This document shows, piece after piece, positions 58,568 through 64,000 of a DNA stretch of 64,000 nt (position 1 is its first letter; each line of letters starts with the position of its first letter). Made by a program: the position numbers and the translations under genes. This stretch comes from Selaginella tamariscina (lineage: Eukaryota; Streptophyta; Lycopodiopsida; Selaginellales; Selaginellaceae). A model generated the notes under the pieces. The model saw only the letters and a list, made by a program, of their open reading frames with translations, was not told the origin of the DNA and did no database searches. The DNA lies in contig PUQB01000057.1 of NCBI GenBank assembly GCA_003024785.1, forward strand, positions 596,127 through 660,126. The letters are read 5' to 3'.

Positions 58568-61461
58568 GTGCAGGACAATATGTATAATACTGGAGATAAA
58601 GTATGTCTTCTTCGGAACAACGAGATAGTTGGCACTGGAACTGTGGAAGTTCGAGATGATAATGCATCATGTCACAATATTGCCCAAGGATCTTGTGTGT
58701 ACGTATGGGTGAACACCATTTTCAAGCATGTTGAGGTTCCGGAATGGAATTTGAGGAGGGTTCTCCTGTATTGTGGAATTTGGATGAAGTCAAGGCTGAC
58801 ACAGAATATACAGAGTCACAAACAAAGTAGCACGAGTTTTCCAGATGATGGCTTGCCTGCTGTGATGGATGAGGTGATTCTCTTTCTTCATGAGATTGAG
58901 GTTGGGAGGCATCATCACAGCTATAAATCCAATGGAAGCAGTGTCAGAAGAGAAACTAGGGTCCGACTTCGTGGGTGTAGTTGTGACAGAGGTTTCACCT
59001 AATGGCACTTTGCATCCTGGATCCCTCGTGAGGTGGCGAACATCTGAATTAAGACGGCAAGATGGTTCAACATATTCTGGGTTGGATTTCAATAATAACA
59101 ACCCGGAAGAACAACTCATATTTGAAGAGGTTCCTTGCATTGGTCCTATTGTAAGAAAAAGGCGATTCATGGGTTGCAGATCTTCCCCTGCAAGTTTCAG
59201 CAAGAGGGTGAAGATGGATCCTACATCTTCCGAAAGTGTTACGAGCATTTCCACGATTGACTGTGCAAGAAGAAGTGTTGTCAGATGGCAGACCGGAATG
59301 AAATTACCCAATGTAGACATGTCTTTCGTACGCTCACCCAAAAGCAAAGGCATGAGTTTGTATATGCTGCACTAACTGGGTGTATTGATGGAATGGCCTC
59401 GGACACAGGTTATCAGAGTACATCCATGGTATTTAATAAGGTGGCCATCTGCTTCAAAGCTTGGTACAGTATATACGGGATCCCAAAGACCACGTTCTAC
59501 CGTCGGAGGGATGAGTGGCTAGATGGAGCGCGAACCTCAGTACATGGGAACACTGCTTGGTCAAAACCCGCTCTCACATTATGGCAGCCATAGAGATACT
59601 CAAGGCTTTTGTGGAAGCAAATGCAGACAGGATGCCTCACAAATGCCGAACCACAAATGCAGGGGTCAGGGAAAATCTCAAGGTTTTGCCTTCAATCTAC
59701 ACTCAATTGAAGCTGTGTGAACATGTGAACAAGTGCCTCAGTTTGATGGGTGCAAGCAATCTGCACTGGTACCTTCAACAACATATGGAATACTCATTTT
59801 AAGGATGTGGAGATTGCAAAACACTCTAGCTTTTCCAAGTGTGACACTTGTACATCATTGAAGGCTGCAGAGGCTTGTGCAAAAACCTTGGTGGAGATCA
59901 CTGCCATTCAAAAGAAGATGGAGGCCCACATGATTGCACAACAAACTTGCCGGTCTCAGTACTATGCACACCGCATGCTTTCTGTGTCACATCAGAGTAC
60001 CTGTGCTTGATCCATGACAAGATGGATCATTCAAAGACCAGCATTCCAAAGCTCGTTGCAACACCAAAGTGCCTTGGAAATGTCATGAAACTTCCGATTT
60101 CATTGACAGTGTGCTAACACATGGACACGGTTGTGAGTCATATGGACACTTTTCACTTCCACATTGGTCTAGCGACTCCAATTTCACTATTGGGTCGTTG
60201 GCCATGTGTTTCAGAAACCTTGAAGCCCACTCACAGACAAGTCCTATCAGTGATCTCAAAGTGAAGAAACAACACCTTCAACCTTTACATAATGCTCTCA
60301 TGAACACGTCTGCACTTGAGGCTACTTGGGAATATGAGAGGCATTGTCAGCAGCCTGCACAAAAAACAGATGGCCCTGTTGAGAGTTCAGGTTCAGTGGA
60401 GGGATCTAGCTCAAATAGTGTACATGTGTCCTCAACATCAAATAAGCTTCCTCGTCATTTGCTTTTACAGATGGATAATTGTGCAGGCGAGAACAAAAAT
60501 AGGTAAATCATTTTACTTAAGGGTTTCTCAAGCTCATACTTACTTTTATTTTCTAGATATGTGCTAGCATACTTGTCAATGCTTGTTGCCAAAGGTGTGT
60601 TTGAAACAATCACGCTCAGTTTTTTATGGTTGGTCACACTCATGAAGATATTGATGCGTTCTTCAGCAAGGTCTCCAACTCTACAAAAAGGACAAGTGCA
60701 CTTACCTTACCGCATATGATGAATCTTTTTGAAAATTGCATCTCCAAAAAAAGTTGTGCTTTGCTTGTGACTGAGGTGCCAGACTTCAAAAAATTTCTCA
60801 AGGAGTATATAAAAGAGGGAGTGATTCTTTAGTTGGTCACCTTGTGCCGCTACAATTCTTTTTCTCCATACGAGATGGTATACCTATTATGCAGTACAAG
60901 TTACGGCCATCAGAGCAGGAGTGGTTACCGAAAGAGGGGTTAATGCTCTTCAAAAGTGGAGAGAATGGAAAGCCACTTCTCCCAGAAGGACAACCAGACC
61001 CTATTCCATTGAGTGCCCAGCTCAAGGAACAAGAGGTTATTATTGATGGCATCAAAAAATATGTGGCATGGGTTCAAAAATCGATGCCAAAGAATTCTGA
61101 TAAGGCAACTGGTTACTCAGAACTATATAAGCATGTGGTCGACTATTGGGAGACTGTTGTTCGAGAGTTGGAAGGGCCTACTGTCACAAGTACAGAATTG
61201 CAACACCCTTTTTGGCCTAAAACAAGGTGGCGAGAGGAGATTGAAATGACATCACTGAGCACAGACGACATAGAAGCCAGTAGTGATGTGGAAGTGCAAA
61301 CCCCACACTTTGTTGGACAAAGGAACCAAAAACCTAAAGCATACTTTGATTGCTGCCAGGATCTTCAAAAACTAATGATGGTTCTCATTACTCCAGATGC
61401 GTCATATAATCAGCCTATTTGGATGGGTCAAATTATCGACACACCTGAAGTAATCACATAA
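58568..61461 (+). CDS. Transposase-like protein, DUF7869-type
   Basis: Probable transposase with an RNase H-like catalytic core. N-terminal block NTGDKVCLLRNNEIVGTG (like the GD.V start of the minus-strand gene). Middle block: TLTQKQRHEFVYAAL and YGIPKTTFYRRRDEWLDG, a DNA-binding helix region. Then a zinc-like HSSFSKCDTCTS cluster, CRSQYYAHRM, CLIHDKMDHSKTSIPKL (first acid region), QMDNCAGENKNR followed after an intron (60,503-60,556, GT..AG, phase kept) by YVLAYLSMLVAKGVFETITL, and VGHTHEDIDAFFSKV (last acid region). The C-terminal block is charged, with ELQHPFWPKTRWREEIEM, and ends near 61,461. Order and spacing match DUF7869-type proteins. About six one-base frame changes lie along it. The first Met overlaps a splice acceptor, so the true start is either 58,580 or in an upstream exon. 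Confidence 0.75.
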
Positions 61462-62131
61462 AATACAAAAAAAGGCGACACGAGAAGGAGAGCGAAAGAT
61501 ATAATGGATGCCTAGAGAAAACATGGTCTCCCAATCAAAAAGACCCAGCATGTTTTATAAATGTTAAATCCATTCGATATGGGTGGATGTCAAGAAGCGT
61601 TGATAAAGTCACGATTAACAAAACTGCAAGGGAATGTATGTTTTCTGAAGCTTAAAGCAATTACAAAATTATAAAATATCATATATTTAATATTCATAAT
61701 TATTATAAACTCTTTAATAATAGTACCAAATTGTTTACTTAACTATATAAATTTAAAAAAGATATGGAAGATTGACTATATTATTATAGGATTTTATATA
61801 TATATATATTACTACTACAAATTTTTAATTAATAATGTTATATTTAAATATTAATATTTTAATAACAACATCAATATTTATATAATGTACCTCTTATGCT
61901 CTTCCTTAATTGTTATATTAGGCAATATATTATATAATTTAATACTTCTACTTTTATAATGTTATTAATTTTTGTTCAATGAATGCTATAATTTATTAAA
62001 GGGTGAATACAAAATAGAATATTCTAAAGAATATTCTTTTTCAAATATATATTCTAAAGAATATTCCTTTAATATTAGAAAATGCTAATTAAATAGCTAA
62101 AATTGCTAATTATTAAGAAATGGACTATAGC

Positions 62132-62157
62132 CATGCCCATTTTAGTTGTAACCTGCA
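62132..62157 (-). repeat. Right terminal inverted repeat
   Basis: On the minus strand TGCAGGTTACAACTAAAA then TGGGCATG. Followed on the plus strand by TA (62,158-62,159), as at the left end. Confidence 0.85.
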
Positions 62158-62159
62158 TA

Positions 62160-63206
62160 CATGAAGATGCTCTTGACAAAGACCTAGAGAGTGAGTCTTA
62201 TGTAATTTACTTGAGCTCAGATGTTTGTGCATGTGTTAGTGTGTGAGTGTGTCTGCATTTTGTGACTGTGTGTTTTCTTGTGTGGCTATCTGTGGGATAT
62301 AAGTTATGTTGTTTCGTAGGGAGAGGATGAGCGTACTAATAACAATAATAAAGTAAGGAGCACTCTCTCTCTTTCTCACACACACCCTGCATGTTTCATT
62401 GTGAAATTTGCTTTTCCTTTTTTATAGGAGACAGAGGTTGACAATGAAGAGGTCTGTAGTAAGCTTCGTTGACTTCTCAGGCCTAGTGAAAAGAGGTTAC
62501 TAATGATACACATGTAAGTGTTGATTTGGTTTTTAAATATTTGAAACTAATGTTGTATTTCATGTTATACAAGAGGAGTACAATGTTTTATAGCAAAGGA
62601 CAAGATTTTCCTACTATACACTATCTTGGGCAACATGCATGTTATTGGCCTTGGTGAAGTTCTACAAGTGTATCCTAAAGCCCTAGTACATGGTCAAAGA
62701 CTTACTACCTCGTGTGTTAGCATCATCATCGAGATTATTTTAAAGGTATACATATATGAATATCCTTATGGGTTATATACATATTACATAAGCACATTTG
62801 TGGTGTTCTTAGTATACATATTACATGATAAAAATGGGTGTTCGGACCTTTTCATTGAAAACTGACAGTCTAATAACTCAACCATACTTTCAAGTGCATG
62901 TTATATAAATATGTGAATCAACATCAAACTAATTGGGATCACTATATACCTTCTTCAATTTGTTTATATGTTTTTTGTTCATCCATTGGAGTCACCCCAT
63001 TTCATTTATGTATTGTTGTAACCATATGTTTCTCTTAGCTTTTTTTAGTCTCGTCTTAGCAAATGCACAAACGTGAAGTCAGTATTTAGATCAAAATCTT
63101 ATAGAGTTGTGCAAGGAGATGTTAACCAAGTTATATTATGCTCAAAAAGATAGAACAATGACACTATAATGCTTAACACTCTTCTATTCATGATCAGTGA
63201 TATATC
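62160..63206. other. No gene recognised
   Basis: A stretch at 62,436-62,515 has an acceptor-like TTTTTTATAG before it and a GTAAGT donor after it and could be a stray exon, but its translation matches nothing I know. Otherwise AT-rich. Confidence 0.3.
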
Positions 63207-63312
63207 CCGTAGTAAAAAAATGTTATAGATTAGTAATTAAACTAGATTAATAATTAGTAAATTAGTAATTAGATTAATAATTAAACATTTCTGTACCATT
63301 TTTTTACTACGG
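63207..63312. mobile_element. MITE-like palindromic element
   Basis: 106 bases with perfect 16-base terminal inverted repeats, CCGTAGTAAAAAAATG at 63,207-63,222 and its complement at 63,297-63,312. The interior is made of TTAGTAAT/ATTAATAATT repeats and could fold. No clear target duplication. No coding capacity. Confidence 0.6.
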
Positions 63313-63339
63313 ATTTAATCACTATTCATGATTATACTT

Positions 63340-63600
63340 GGGTTCTAAAGTTCTTAATTTGTACACAAAGTGGCATCCCAAAGGTTTGGCATCTGAATTG
63401 ACTTTGAAATGGCTTGGTTCATATTCTATTGTGTAAAGATTGGGTCTTCAAGTGTACACAATATGTAGTTAATCAAAATGTACATATTCAACATCTTTCT
63501 TTGCACCATTGACGAGGCAAGTAATGTGAGAATTCTAAAGAATATACTTTAGCATAGCCTCCTAGTATATAAGGAAGGGTTTTATAAGCTTTGCATGTAT
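63340..63600 (+). mobile_element. Faint LTR-retroelement remnant
   Basis: A short stretch whose translation recalls the end of a gypsy integrase (KWHPKGLASELTLKWLGSYS) is followed by a possible LTR start (TGTGAGAATTCTAAAG at about 63,527). Broken and truncated by the window end or earlier loss. Low confidence. Confidence 0.3.
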
Positions 63601-64000
63601 CCCTAAGATTAAATACACTTCTATTTCAGCTTTATCATTTTTATCTTTAATCATGTGGACCCTTTTGTAAATTAAGTTTTTTGAAATTGTAGGATACAAT
63701 GTTTCACTTGTGTAATTCGGTGAAGAACATATTTAATGATGTATGTACATATGTGTTAAGAAAGGTCATCGAGCATGCTCAACAAAAAAGAATCTACCCC
63801 CAATAATGAAGATAAAGATTATCAAGAAGAACAAACTAGAAGCACTTTGAGGACAAGTACAAAGATAAAGATCATTGCGAAGAACGAATTGGAAGCACTT
63901 CAAATGATGAATATGATGACTTTGTTAACGTTTTTGCTTCAGGTGCTCCAATGGAGAAAATAAGATGGTTTTGATATAATTCTCTCTGAAATATTGGAAT

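Larger units (their letters stand above)
48358..62157. mobile_element. 13.8-kb TIR DNA transposon with ParB/MTase, phosphatase and transposase genes
   Basis: Bounded by 26-bp terminal inverted repeats (48,358-48,383 and 62,132-62,157), each directly next to TA. The same repeat and TA are seen at the ends of two other fragments (43,671 and 44,034). Gene blocks: FCP1-like phosphatase (-, 48.9-49.9 kb), ParB/methyltransferase-like (-, 50.2-53.2 kb) and transposase-like (+, 58.6-61.5 kb). The last two diverge from a centre built of palindrome arrays and microsatellites. No capsid, polymerase or integrase of viral type is seen. Each gene has several one-base frame changes, so this copy is probably inactive unless the changes are sequencing errors. 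I do not recognise a named superfamily with this gene set. Confidence 0.8.

Noticed and set aside
48358-62157. Polinton or giant-virus-derived element
   Set aside because: No capsid, B-family polymerase, packaging ATPase or protease seen; ends are short inverted repeats beside TA.
63775-63963. Charged 62-codon frame at the right edge
   Set aside because: Low complexity, no domain, short; cannot be told from chance.

Overview
The window is land-plant nuclear DNA. The evidence is a PIN auxin carrier gene with a plant-type six-exon layout, an RKD-type RWP-RK transcription factor, a plant-type MFS carrier, GH19 chitinases with GT-AG introns, a short run of TTTAGGG telomere-like repeats, and abundant Ty3/gypsy relics. 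I cannot place it more finely. A seed-free plant is possible but unproven. Almost every real gene carries one to several single-base frame changes, including genes that otherwise have all catalytic motifs and splice sites. Part of this is probably base-calling error in the assembly and part is true decay; the sequence alone does not separate them.

Layout. 1-4.2 kb: Ty3/gypsy debris. 4.2-11.7 kb: a segmental tandem duplication that copied the 3' end of the PIN gene and an unknown coiled-coil ORF; an old gypsy element sits in the left copy. 11.2-27.4 kb: the host-gene island, with PIN (-), an MFS transporter (-), GH19 chitinase 1 (+), RWP-RK/RKD (-), a TBC1D13-like Rab GAP (-) and GH19 chitinase 2 (-). 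The two chitinases are inverted paralogues flanking the RWP-RK and TBC genes. 28.3-39.5 kb: a large non-coding LTR element of LARD type on the minus strand. Its left LTR holds a short gypsy element, and the right LTR preserves the empty insertion site. 39.5-48.3 kb: degenerate retroelement sequence and two rearranged fragments of the transposon described next.

The most unusual object is a DNA transposon of about 13.8 kb (48,358-62,157), bounded by 26-bp terminal inverted repeats and flanked by TA. It carries three gene blocks. Two are on the minus strand: a ParB/sulfiredoxin-like plus adenine-methyltransferase-like protein, and an FCP1/HAD-like phosphatase. One is on the plus strand: a transposase-like protein with D-N-C-x-G-E-N-K-N and G-H-T-H-E-D motifs, resembling DUF7869-type proteins. 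Between the divergent genes lie two arrays of an 18-bp palindrome, GGCGGGATTAATCCCGCC, one array near the 5' end of each gene. The core of the element (54.3-57.6 kb) is microsatellite and AT-rich repeat. I infer that the palindromes are target sites of an element-encoded protein: a partition-like site for the ParB-like domain, a methylation site, or transposase sites. This pairing is what I would examine first.

The last 1.8 kb holds a small MITE-like palindrome and faint retroelement remains.
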